NCBI GenBank assembly: GCA_000827205.1
Contig: KN832573.1
Span: forward strand, 157,610 to 221,609
From: Plicaturopsis crispa FD-325 SS-3
Taxonomy: Eukaryota > Basidiomycota > Agaricomycetes > Amylocorticiales > Amylocorticiaceae
Length of the DNA: 64,000 bases
Reading direction: 5' to 3'
The notes under the pieces were generated by a model, which was given only the letters and a program-made list of their open reading frames with translations, did no database searches and was not told the origin of the DNA. This document shows, piece by piece, positions 35,115-45,974 of the stretch. Position 1 is the stretch's first letter. Each line of letters begins with the position of its first letter. A program made the translations under genes and the position numbers.

Positions 35115-35493
35115 GAAAAAAGAGAGTACAGGTGAGAAACCAGGGCAGAGCAAGGTCGCATAGAAGGCAGAGGAGCAGAAATTTCGGAGAGTATTTTTGG
35201 TTCGGGGAGAGGTGGAGTGTCATGGAGTCTATTTTGGGACAGGGGCCTCTTATCATGGCACGTGGCAAGTCGCGTGGCCGCCGTATCGCTCGAATCAGAA
35301 ATATCAAACGTCTAAACGCCTAAAAATCGGGCTTGCGCAATTAATATTGCAAATGTATCAACTTTCCGGAGCAAACTGCGCACGAGTGCATTAAAATTGA
35401 CGGCGAGCGCTTGCGAATTATTCATTGCATTTGGTCTTTTCTTCACGACTACCGTACACACCCTTTTAGATTCCGCCAAGGCAACGCTAAAGC
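35115..35493. other. Intergenic region between two minus-strand genes
   Basis: 380 bp containing the promoter of the membrane-protein gene and the 3' flank of the MDR gene. No other feature seen. Confidence 0.45.
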
Positions 35494-37086
35494 TCAGTTC
35501 TTTGAAACCTTGATCACAACCTTTCCAACGTGTGCCTGCGATTCCAGATACTCGTACGCCTTTAGCGCATCCTCGAACGCGAACACCTTGTCCACCACGG
35601 GCCGGATGTTGTTCGCCGCTATCAGGCGGTTCATGTCCTCGAATCTTTCGCAGAACCACCTCTGTTAGACAGCGCCGAGGGCCCACGAGCAGGTGGCAGA
35701 GTACGTACTGAGCAACAGAGCCGATTGAGATGCCGCGCAGAGAAAATGCTTTCATAATCGCGTAGAGCGGGATGTTGATGTCGCTCTTCCCCTGCAGTCG
35801 CGCGGCGCATCAGTACGCTGTCTTACACGGGGAGCTCAGAGTTGACGCGCACCTCTGCGACGAAGCCGATGGCGTGGATGAACCCACCAATGCGGACGGA
35901 CCCGATGGTCTTTTCGATCGTCCCCGGGCCGCCAACCTCGATGATGTGGTCGACGCCGCGTCCGTTGGTCTTGCAAAAGAACAGTGTCAATCGAACACTG
36001 CAATCGGAAAAGGAGAGCAGTTTCGTATACGCACAATCTTCAGCACCTCCTTGTCCCAGTCCGGCGTCTTCTTGTAGTTGATCAGGTGGTGCGCGCCGAG
36101 TGACTTTGCGATCTTCAGCTTCTCGTCAGAGGACGAGGTCGCGATGACCGTCGCGCCAGACGCTGCCGCAAACTGCAGGGCGAAGCTAGCAAGGGTTGTC
36201 GTGCGAAGTGCGTGTCAGTGAGATCATTACCACAAAGAGCCGAGCGGTACTGACATGGATACACCACCCGTTCCCTGGACGAGAACGGTGTCTCCTCCTT
36301 TGAGGGGAACCGGGCCCAGGAGCGCGTTGTATGCAGTCACCGCCGCACATCTACACAGGTTAGATCCTGGTCAACTATCATCAAATGCAAGCTATCCGAA
36401 ATGCAGTACGCACGGGAGTGTAGAAGCCTCCTCGTAAGACAGCTGATCCGGAATCTTCACAAGGGACTATAACACAACATATCAGCACACCTTACTCCAC
36501 AATTCTTATAGCCCGCACGCATACGCACATGCACAGGGAACGTCCTATACTCCGCCAACACGCCGTCCACCGGCGCGCCCAGCGCCGTTTTCTTGATCGC
36601 CTCCGTCGTGTCCCCGTGCACATGGTCTAGCGCAAAGTTCGCGCACACGCGGTCGCCGGTCGCCCATTTCCCCGCGGCGGCGAGGTCGGAGCCGAGCTCA
36701 ACGATCTCGCCTGCGGCGTCGGACGTCGGGATGACGTTGGTTTTCGCGCTGGAGGGAGAGGGGGTGAGTGGGGCGCGAGGGGGAGGGGGAGGAGGGGCGT
36801 ACGGCATGGGGTAGGTCCCTTTTGCTATGATGAGGTCGCGGTACTGTGGGACCGTTAGGACGCGTTGAGTGTGAGTCGGTTCAGGACATGCTCGTACGAC
36901 GTACGTTCAGGGACACGGCATGGATCTTTACCAAGACCTCATTTGCTTTCGGCTTTGGCATAGGCGCCTCGGAAAGGGTGAGGTTGTGGATTCCATCGAA
37001 CTAGATGTACGTTGAGACGCGATCCACGAGGGGTATATAGACCCACATACCTTGGGGAGGTGGTATTCGCGGGAGATTGCTGACAT
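35494..37086 (-). CDS. MDR-family NAD(P)H oxidoreductase (quinone-reductase/alcohol-dehydrogenase-like)
   Basis: Predicted soluble medium-chain reductase of about 350 aa. From the ATG at 37086 it begins [12 protein letters not shown], then (after an intron) [20 protein letters not shown]. At the usual catalytic zinc position it has NYRDLII, without the zinc-binding Cys, so it resembles zinc-independent quinone-oxidoreductase members. [14 protein letters not shown] is the conserved core and [10 protein letters not shown] the Rossmann loop. It ends [13 protein letters not shown], stop at 35494-35496. A C-rich 55-bp intron (about 36750-36804) removes a proline run, giving [18 protein letters not shown]. 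The last 25-30 codons are duplicated at 30098-30217. Substrate unknown; many fungal homologs lie in secondary-metabolite loci. Confidence 0.88.
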
Positions 37087-37728
37087 GCTTACTTTCGTTT
37101 ACTGGAGGTCAAGCTTGAGATATTCACGTTTGCTAAAGTGAAGGTATGGGGCCTGTAATCTACAAGTGCGGGGTATTTATCTGTCGGGAGATGGTCGAGA
37201 ACATGACGCCATGGCTTACTTACCAGCTGCTGACTGGCTGTCCAAACCGTGGAATAGGTGATAAATATAATATGTGCATTGTGTTCAACACTGATTGGCA
37301 GTGACTTGGTGAGATTGCATAGCAGCAGCGATGTGCACAGCATGTCGCCCAAGTACTGTTGGTGTATAACTCGTGTGTAAGCGAAAACGCGTTGCGCACA
37401 AACGCGATATATGCAGAGGCGTCGATTGAATCTTGATAAGATCGGTCGCGCGCGTACTGAGTACTGAGTACTGCCAGGCTGAATGCGGGATGGGAGGCGG
37501 GGAGTCCACATTGATATAGTACAATGAATTAATAACAGTGAATGCTATGTATGCAGCAGTTACATAGAGGAGAAACGTTTACAAGACCACGGTTGAACGT
37601 CGTTGCATCTTCCTATGCACGCAACCAAAAATCAATATAACCAAGCATCGATAACTATCGCGGGAGAGAAATATATAAACCAATTTCCAACCTAGCCAGT
37701 ACGCACTTGCCAAAAAATGTGCCCGGAC
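37087..37728. other. Intergenic region upstream of the MDR gene
   Basis: 640 bp with no exon seen. It contains a short tandem GTACTGA repeat (37454-37473) and an A/T-rich stretch near 37500-37690. Confidence 0.45.
37454..37473. repeat. Tandem GTACTGA repeat, about three units
   Basis: Two full GTACTGA units and a third lacking its final base run from 37454 to 37473, about 370 bp upstream of the MDR start. Too short to be a diagnostic minisatellite; possibly a clustered binding site. Confidence 0.6.
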
Positions 37729-39055
37729 TCAGAACCCTTCAAGATCTCGCTCAAAGCGCTCTGGCTTGTACGTCTTGAAATTATACCTGACGCCCTCGCG
37801 CGCCTCCAGAGCTTGGAACTCCGGCAGGCCCGTGAACCAGCCCCCATTGATATCGCCCATGGTCTTGTACGTCTCGTATGCTGTGGTCGCGTATCCAATG
37901 AGCATTACACATCACGGGATGACATGGGAGGATCACTCACCATCGTCGGGCGCGATGGGTATTGGTCGCTGCCCATTCCCAGCCGCCGCCGCCTCAATCA
38001 TCAGCTGCACTTTGCAGCTCCGCTCGAGGCACCCAAAGTAAAACACGCTTGCTTCGATTGTGGGCGTTGCGACCAAGAGGCCGTGGTTCTGCATGATCAG
38101 GGCCTGGGGCGAGATAAGTGTACATGGACGAGAAGAATAGAAGGGAGAAATACCTTGTTGTTGCCCAGAGCCTGGGCGATCTGCTGCACCTCTTCTTCCT
38201 CTGTCACGATGCCCTTGAACTGACCATAGACCCCGTGGTCCTAACACCCACGACGCGTTAGCTAGACACGTCTACTTAGAAGCACGCAGACTTACATTAT
38301 AGAAAGCGCACACGTCCTGATTATATGGCTCGAGTTTCTTCCCGAATGCGCCGAACGCTTTTCCGTGGATGGTGTGTGCATGTGCTATGGCGTGGACATC
38401 CGGACGTGCGCGGCTACAGCGAAAGATTAAGCCGACGTTTCCGCGACCGTCTCAACACTCACTGCACAGCGGAGTGGATCATGAAGCCTGCATAGTTCAA
38501 CAGCTTTCCCGGCGCAGATTCTTTTTGGACGCGCCCATAGTGGTCCACAAGCATCAGGTCGTCCGCATGAATCGTAGAGAAATGGGCACCCTAATGAGAT
38601 TGATATACATATTGTGAGAAACTACTACAGTGGTCGGATGTATTGAGCATGGTGCTTACGAAAGGGTTGACCCAGAAACAGTCAGGCTTGATGGGATCCT
38701 TCAAGCACGAACGGCATAATTCTACTGCATACCAGTGGATCCCGATTGGCACTCACCCGTACAGTAATATGCCCAGCAACACCTTCGTCGTACTGGAAAT
38801 GGCCTACACATCGCATGTTGGTGAGCAACGATTGGTGGGAGCGACATCGTCCTCCTCACCGAATATGCGGCACGCCTGTGCGAGGCGGAACTTCAGAAAG
38901 GCCCGCTCTTCGAGCTTGGACGGGAATTTGGGGTGTTTGGGGAACGCGCTGCGCGTGTTCTCGTCGACGTACTCGAGCTGCTTGGTGTACTCGAGGTCGT
39001 CATTGTGCTCGGTGCGCGTCGCAGCTGCAGTGGTTTCTGTTGCAATGGGAGCCAT
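37729..39055 (-). CDS. Class II aldolase / adducin-family protein
   Basis: Predicted metal-dependent aldolase-like enzyme, cytosolic. From the ATG at 39055 it starts MAPIATETTAAATRTEHNDD; the fold begins around RAFLKFRLAQACRIFGE. Metal-site histidines are visible in DVHAIAHAHTIHGKAFGAFG, with a third in ALIMQNHGLLVA. Conserved glycines in DHGVYGQFKGIV and the C-terminal GGWFTGLPEFQALEAREGV block match fungal members. It ends PERFERDLEGF, stop at 37729-37731. Six or more introns. Whether it is an active aldolase or epimerase, or a non-catalytic adducin-like protein, cannot be decided here. A TATAAA element lies 55 bp upstream. Confidence 0.88.
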
Positions 39056-39109
39056 CGTCGATATTCAAATTGTGTTGTGGGTCCGTCATCTATCTCAATG
39101 AGCACACTC

Positions 39110-39115
39110 TTTATA
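39110..39115 (-). promoter_or_regulatory. TATA box of the class II aldolase gene
   Basis: Minus-strand TATAAA located 55-60 bp before the ATG at 39055, good spacing for a core promoter. Confidence 0.45.
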
Positions 39116-39549
39116 CCTCCATTAGTCCGGCAAATGACGTTATCGGCACGGGAGGGTTTACGGGGAGCTGCTCGTAGTCTCCGGTGTCGGGTATGGAATT
39201 GCTCGTTCGAACAAGAAGAGGAAGTTGATTGCAATTACAGACTTGAGGCGTAAGATGATGAGTCGGAGGCGTCGGACATTGACATCGGATCTAATGACGA
39301 CGATTTTGGGGAGCGGCGCCCAGGGTGGGACACTACACAGCGAAGAATCAGAGCCCTGACATGAAAGTGGGTGTCGATGGAAGCCTACCTCTGTTCGCCG
39401 ATAGGCGTGGCTTGAGTTAGCGGAGGAGACACACCCGCAGACCCTTGAATTCGCATCTATGGCTGCAGTCTAGCCAAGGGGTGTGCGGCTTGCTAAAGCA
39501 TATCTGCATATGATAAGGTCCCGTGCAATGGGTAGAAGCCAAAATATCG

Positions 39550-40010
39550 TGTCTTCGAAGAGAGCAGCGAAGTGCACACCTGCTCCTGGGTGCTCCTTCA
39601 CGCCCGGCATTTTCTGTGTGCCCAGGGAAGCAATAAAAACACCCTTATCTACGACCAGTAGAAAGGACAGTCAAGTCAAGCAAACGACTTTTTTGACGTG
39701 TTCCGAATTTCTTTGTACTTCATAAGCCCACGTCTAGGTTGTAAACAAGTCAAATATGCATACGTACCTGCATCGTTGTACTTCTCCGCGACCGTGCATG
39801 AGTAAGCGTTTAGCGCATCGGGGGTTATAGGAGTTAAACGCAGCGGAAAGAGAGCAGACAGCTGCGTATAGATAGCGAGTGGGGGATGGCCGGGACGAGT
39901 GTTGACCTATACCTGGCAGGTGGTTGGCTGCATCAATCAAGTCCACCAGTTTAGCACCACTCGATGGCGCCACGTCGAGCACTGCATGTGAGGTACCTAT
40001 GCTTCGTGGA
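39550..40010 (-). other. Unidentified coding-like fragments, possibly a decayed or novel gene
   Basis: Minus-strand frames read coherently but do not assemble into a clean gene. HAVLDVAPSSGAKLVDLIDA is at about 39930-39990. RPGHPPLAIYTQLSALFPLR, LTPITPDALNAYSCTVAEKY and ND lie at about 39770-39906, followed by a GT-like donor. KGVFIASLGTQKMPGVKEHP then GAGVHFAALFED is at about 39555-39640. Further weak blocks such as CHAFLIACESSLHYMKR occur near 40200-40245. Stops interrupt the joins I tried. I do not recognise the family. The first block faintly recalls the SAM-binding motif of RNA cytosine methyltransferases, but the neighbouring sequence does not support that. Confidence 0.3.
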
Positions 40011-40249
40011 CGAAGGCGGTGGCGGCGGCAATCACAACGCACCGTGGTTCTCATGCTTGTAAAGTGGGCATATGAGGGTAAGCACGGCACACGGTCACGG
40101 AGGAGTGACAGACCGACCTTCGCATTGAGTCGATCTCGCTTAACGCAACCTTAACCCAAACACATACGGCTAAACCGATTCATGAGTCAATGTTTTTGCG
40201 CTTCATGTAGTGCAGCGACGACTCGCACGCAATAAGGAATGCATGGCAG

Positions 40250-41763
40250 CCTGTGAAATCAGGGAATCAGGGATCGTGTCTCAAGAGGTACGAGAAGTAT
40301 CAGGGTGAGGCACGTCAGTCCTGCAAATGATAAACAGGTGCCAGTCGGGGCGCAAGTCATGAGACGCGTTGCGCGTAGACCGAAGGCTGAAGATACTCGG
40401 CAAATCCTAGAAAAAGAAGGAAGACTGCTGTAAGCGGACAATAGAGGCCGAAGAGGGAACGAGGTGGATGTCCTGCACCTCACGTAGTACCCGGGCCCAC
40501 ACACTTGTCTCTTTCGTGATCAGATCTTTTGAGTGACTGGGCAGGATATCGGGGAAACCTTACTGCCTCTCTTTTTCGTGGCGACTGCCGATCAAGAAAG
40601 AGGTGTAGATCCGTAATAGCATGCTATCCCCATGATCAACCGCGGTCGTAGTCTGCCAAAAGGTGTCAGAGAAGGAAATCGAAAATTCGATGTATATCGC
40701 ACCATGGGCCGACGGTATACGTGTGCAGACATTTCCAAAGAACACCCAAGGCAGGCGACAGCCCCCCGATTGTTCGGCCTTCGGGGACTATCAAGAATTG
40801 GGTCCTATTGTATCGACTTTGACTGGATGATTTCTTCCTTCTAGAAGAGCAAAGTGCTCACTCTCAAACACGCGAGGGGTCAGTCCCGATTGAAGGATAA
40901 CACAAGCATACGAAACAGACCTTTTCTGAGCCATTGAGATTGATAGGATCTCGGCGGTGTTTTCACTGTCTGTCTCAATACAAGCTACCGGTCACACTTC
41001 ATAAATTAATTATAGGGTGACGCGACGGCCAGGAGAACGGAGCATACCTGTACACGTCACGGTATTCATGTCTTGGCAGTCTGGATCCTCGTATTGTTAC
41101 CTGGGACTGTATCGTTTCGCCGACGATGCCCTCCATCGTGGTACAATATTGCGTGTAGATACCGGGGCCCAATCCCAAGGTGGAGCACGAGCGATCTGCG
41201 GTATTAATTTAGCCGTGCTCAGCGTTCACAGATGATCCGTAGTGGCCTCCATTGTGACCGGGGTGCCCTGGCTGTTTTGCTTTGAGGCGCTTTGGCATCA
41301 TTCACTACATTCAGTGCATATGTACATTATATGGACTGGCATGGACATTGTTTTCAGTTTAGGAAATACAGCATCAGAGGTGAAGGCACGTACGACGGTA
41401 CTACTCAGGTACGACCTCGTCCACCGTTTCTCAACCGGGATTACCAAGCGTCCGCTCTCCCAGCCTTCTGAATGCTCAGAGTCTATCAGGCGTGAGGGCG
41501 TCCATGCATGATACAGGGCAAAGTCAGGTCCAAGTTCAGCAATTTCGGCAGCAGGATGGCAAAGAGTCAAGGGCAATGAGCATGCAATTTCTAGTTGCAA
41601 AGACGGTGACTGTGGAGGTGGCGGCGAGCGAGAAACATGGCCACGTGAAAACTCCCACGCCCCTGAGCCTCGTGCGCTGGATTTGCGGCACGGTGCGAGG
41701 CTGCTGCAGTACTCTCATGAGCTTTGTCTTGCTTTCTTCCGTTCTGCAGTGAAAAGGGACCTG
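40250..41763. other. Gene-poor region upstream of the BRCT gene
   Basis: About 1.5 kb with no confident exon on either strand. The promoter of the plus-strand BRCT gene must lie at its right end; no clear TATA box seen. Confidence 0.4.
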
Positions 41764-44700
41764 ATGCAAGACACGAACAAGCCCATATTTGACGGAGTCG
41801 CCTACTATCTACCTCCGTCACTTTCCGCGCAACGCCAGACAGAAATCTCGACTATTCTCAACCAAAACGGCGCGATCTCCGAGTCTCTCGAGCATGCTAC
41901 GCACATTATCACCAATACACACTATTTTGAGGGCTGGAGAGACATAGATGAGCATGCGAGCATTGTTTCGGTGCGTATCTACCGTGGAAATCACGAGGGT
42001 GCGCTCGTTTGACGCGTCGTTGACTGTAGGAAGAATGGGTGGATCGATCTATAATCCTAGGAAAGCTGCAACCGTGCGTATGACCTTGTAAGCTCTCTGT
42101 TTCTACGATCTGATGAACCAGCATTAGACCCCAGTACTACTCGGCGGATCCAGCGATGATCTTTTCGGGCGTGGTCGCGTGTGCCACAGGCGTGCGTCGC
42201 CAACTCTGTCTTCAGTCGCGATCAATGCACTAACACAATCCTTGCAGCTCACCGCCTCGGATCTCGAAGTGCTCAGCGCCGGAGTGGTCGCCCTCGGCGG
42301 GCAATGGCGCACAGGCCTCACGAAAGACGTGACCCATCTCTTCGCGCTCTCCGCTGGCTCGTATAAATACGAAACCGCCATGCATTTCCGGAAACTCACA
42401 GGTCTGAAGGTGGTTCTCCCCCACTGGTTTGACGACGCCGTACGACTTGGCATACGGTCTCTGCCAACGACGGAGTACGAATGGCCGAACCCCAAGATGC
42501 TGCAACCGTTTCCCGATGACGGCGCGCCGGAAGGAGTCACATCTCTCAAGAAGAGCAAGACTCCAACCGGAGACAAACGCACCCTGTATCATACAGCGCA
42601 AATATCACCGGATGCTGGGGAAGCGCGGGCAGAGAAGCGAAACGTATGGCAGGGGCGAAAGATAATGCTGAGTACTACTTTGGAGCTGGCTGGCGGGAGG
42701 CGAGAGGCCGTCGAAGCGGGAATTCTACGCGCTGGTGGGGATATTGTTGAGTTTGAGTCGAACGGTGGCGACGGTGATGCGCGGGAGGAGGCTCAGAGGG
42801 TTGAAGAGGCCGACGTCTTCGTAACGCGATATCGACACGGAAAAGCGTATATCAAGGTACGTGCCACGGCTGTTGTGCATGCTAACTTCACTGAAGCCTG
42901 CGATAGGCCGTGAAGGCGAAAAAGACGATAGGTACTCTGACATGGCTATTTCACGTCGAGTCGACTGGTATCATCTCCAGCCCAACCGATCAGCTTCTAC
43001 ACTATCCGATACCGAAAAGGCCAATCGAGAATTTCTCGCACCACGTAAGCCTAGCGCCCCATCCTTCATTGCTGTATTTTCACCGTTAAACGGCAGGAAA
43101 TCACGGTCACAAATTATACTGGAGATGCCCGTGAGTACTTGAAGAAACTCATCATCGCCATGGGTGCGACCTTCACAGCTAGCATGTCCGCCAAGAATAC
43201 TGTCGTCATTGCCGCATTGTAAGCAGCCTCACATCTCTTCTGGCACAACACTAACGGTATTATGCAGCATCCACGGGAACAAGACCGAACGCGCGCGGAG
43301 CTGGTCCATCCCCATCGTCAATCACACCTGGCTGGAGGACTGCTTCGTGCAATGGCGCAGCCTCACCGTCGGCCTGGAGAAGTATATACTCTTCCCACCG
43401 CGGTTTGACTTTGCACAGGTGCTTGCTGAACGGGGTGTGGGGAAGATGGTACTTGACGATGCCGAGTTGGATATCGGTGGCGACGAAGATGAGGACGATG
43501 AGCCCGAGGCCAAGAAGGCCCATCCGCTCGAGCCTGTCGGGACAGGGATCAGCGCGACGGATGCCATGGAGGTCGAACACGATTTATTTGGCCCAGACAA
43601 CGGAGACGCGATGGACGTCGATGATGAGACCACGACTCGCTCAAGAACGCGCACGGTCTCTCCGAAGAAAGCCCCAGCGAGCAGTGCCAAGAAAACTCCC
43701 AAGAAGAGGCCCACGAAGCCTCAAAGCGAAGGCAGCGATGATGACAACCTTCCCACCAAACCCGTCCGGCGCCTGACACGGAGGAGCGGCACCAAGTTCG
43801 AACTCTTCCCTCCAACTCCCTCGCCCGCTAAACAAACGCGGGCGGCGCGGAGAGCTCAGGAGGCTGAAGAAGCTGCCTCAGCGCGTCAAGGGAAGCAGGT
43901 GCTCAGCGACCTGAGCGACATGGAATCGGAGATTGAGACTCGCAAGAGCACAAAGGCCAAGGCCAAACCCCGTGCCTCCAACAAAACTGACGACGACACC
44001 GACGCTGGTTCGCGACACGACGATAAGGGCAAAGCACCGGCCACGACCAACGGCAAGCCATCTCGCACGCCCCAGCGCATGGACTCAGTCCTTATCCCCC
44101 CGCTACCGAAGTCGCCCACGAAGACTCCACGGCGCACAGAATCGCTCCGCATTACTGCCTATGAGGCATCCGCTCCCTCCCCGCCCAAGCGTAGCCGCCC
44201 CGTACCATCGACGAAAGCGTCTTCGGCCGACTCGCACTCACAGCCCGCAGACGATACCTCCGGGCCAATGCCGCCGAAGAAAGGGCGCGCTGCGCACAAC
44301 AACAGAGTCGAATCGTCCGTTGACTCTGCCCAGCCTGTAGCAGGCCCTAGTGGACTGACGCGCACGCCGTCTCGGCGCTCCGCCGCCACGAAGGCGACGC
44401 AGAAGTTGCACGACGAGATCATGCCTGACGTGCTCAACTACCAACACGATATGAAAAAATCGGGACGGGCGAGGGACAGGGCTTTCGACAGGAGCGTCGA
44501 CATGACGGACCATAGCGCGCCTGCCAAGAAACGGCGCCAGTCTGGCCACGCTGAGGAGCTGGCGGCGGTGTCTGATGATGAAGGTCGTGATAAGAAGAAG
44601 AAGCGGCGGGTAGGTAGTAGGGAATCGGGTAAAGGCGTAGACAAGGCTTTAGCTAACGGAAAGGGCAAAGCCAAGTCGAAAACCTCGCGGAGAAACACGT

Positions 44701-45647
44701 CGGATGCTGAGAGCGAAGCTGAAGGCAGCGTCCCTGCTCGAAGCAAAAGCCGCTCTGCGAAACAGAGGGTGGTAGATGGGGACGTAGACACCGCAAGGTT
44801 AGTTTTTCTCCCTTATGTCTGTGCGATCGGTCTTAAGCTTTTTCTGAGTAACAGCTCTTCGTCAAATTCGCATGGAATCAAAGTGATGACAACGGGCGTC
44901 TCGCTAACAGATGATGTGGTCAAGGTGCGTTCCGGGCGCACGTCTCGCTGCGCTCCATGTCTCATTTTTTTCACCGTAGAACCTCAGAAAGATTGGTATC
45001 AACATGACCACAAAACCTTCGGAATGTACCCATGTTGTGACGAAACACCTAGGGCGGACAGAAAAGCTCTTATGTGCTATGGCAGTCTCGCCCTTCGTTT
45101 TGACCGAAGCTTGGGCAAATGCCACCGCTGCTGCCAAGAGAGTTATGCGTAAGTCTTTCTCTATAGCCCACAGCTATCCCATAACTAAACCGTTTCCACA
45201 GCGGAAGACGAGTACGCGCTCCAGGATCCCGAAAGCGAAAAGAAGTTCAACCTAAAGCTCTCGGATGCCCTTGAACGCGGCAAGCTCGTCGGTGGCCGGC
45301 TCTTGTCGCAAAAGACCTTCTACGTGACGCCGAAAGTCAAGATCGAGACCAAACTGCTCAGGAACGTCATTGCCGCGAATGGCGGTACAGTAAGCACCCT
45401 CCGCTTGCTTACCATCACGGGTGTCTTGTACTTATGCGTAGATGACTAGCTTGTGACCCAATCGCCAACACTGCGCATATTGAAGGGGAATGTGAACCGC
45501 CACGTTATCTCTTGCCCAGAGGATGCGTCGATATGGAGGCCGCTCGCGGAGGCGGGCTTTGTTATATACAACCCCGAGCTTATCTTGACGGGCGCCTTGA
45601 AACAAGAGATGGAGTGGAAGAATCCGAAGCACATCTTGTCGGGATAG
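41764..45647 (+). CDS. Multi-BRCT DNA-damage scaffold (Brc1/Rtt107-like)
   Basis: Predicted nuclear scaffold for replication-fork repair. The ATG at 41764 begins MQDTNKPIFDGVAYYLPPSL, the first BRCT. Further N-terminal BRCT units follow: FSGVVACATG joined to LTASDLEVLSAGVVALGGQW; the RNVWQGRKIMLSTTLELAGG block; and one ending NHTWLEDCFVQWRSLTVGLE (about 43320-43380). A long charged linker (about 43450-44790) is rich in Ser/Asp and Lys/Arg with many SP/TP sites, suggesting phosphorylation and nuclear localisation. The C-terminal tandem BRCT pair contains SECTHVVTKHLGRTEKLLCA, the WANATAA helix and GRLLSQKTFYVTPKVK, ending WKNPKHILSG at 45647. In Brc1/Rtt107 the C-terminal pair binds phospho-H2A. 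Roughly 1,100 aa with several short introns. Family assigned by architecture. Confidence 0.82.
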
Positions 45648-45974
45648 GCCAAGGATATGTCCCGAACCAGCTTACCGTGTACTTTCTAGATACCACATTG
45701 CTTATTCTGTTGTTCGAGTGTATTCAATATTCATACACATATTTGTGACGCATTTCCAGGGTGCTGTAATAGCCTCGAGCAAATGTGAGAACGGGTGCAC
45801 GAAGGGCGATGCTCTCTTCGGGAAAAACTAGATACCAGATTTATTTCAGAGCTACGGGAAAGCAAGAGAGAACGAGTGTACAATGTAGCATCAGATGCAG
45901 GCTGGGATATTGAATATGTCATAGGTAATATAAAAATCATAAGGGCATGAGAGGGCACCGTGAATATACGAGGA
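45648..45974. other. Convergent 3' intergenic region (BRCT / SH3-TBC)
   Basis: 327 bp between two convergent stops, A/T-richer than the flanking exons. Only 3' flank sequence seen. Confidence 0.5.

Noticed and set aside
36750-36804. Proline-rich insertion ([16 protein letters not shown]) in the MDR enzyme
   Set aside because: It is a C-rich intron with GT-AG ends; removing it restores the conserved [18 protein letters not shown].
39930-39990. HAVLDVAPSSGAKLVDLIDA as an RNA cytosine methyltransferase SAM motif
   Set aside because: Similarity is limited to this motif; the catalytic Cys regions and flanking blocks of the NSUN/Trm4 family are absent.
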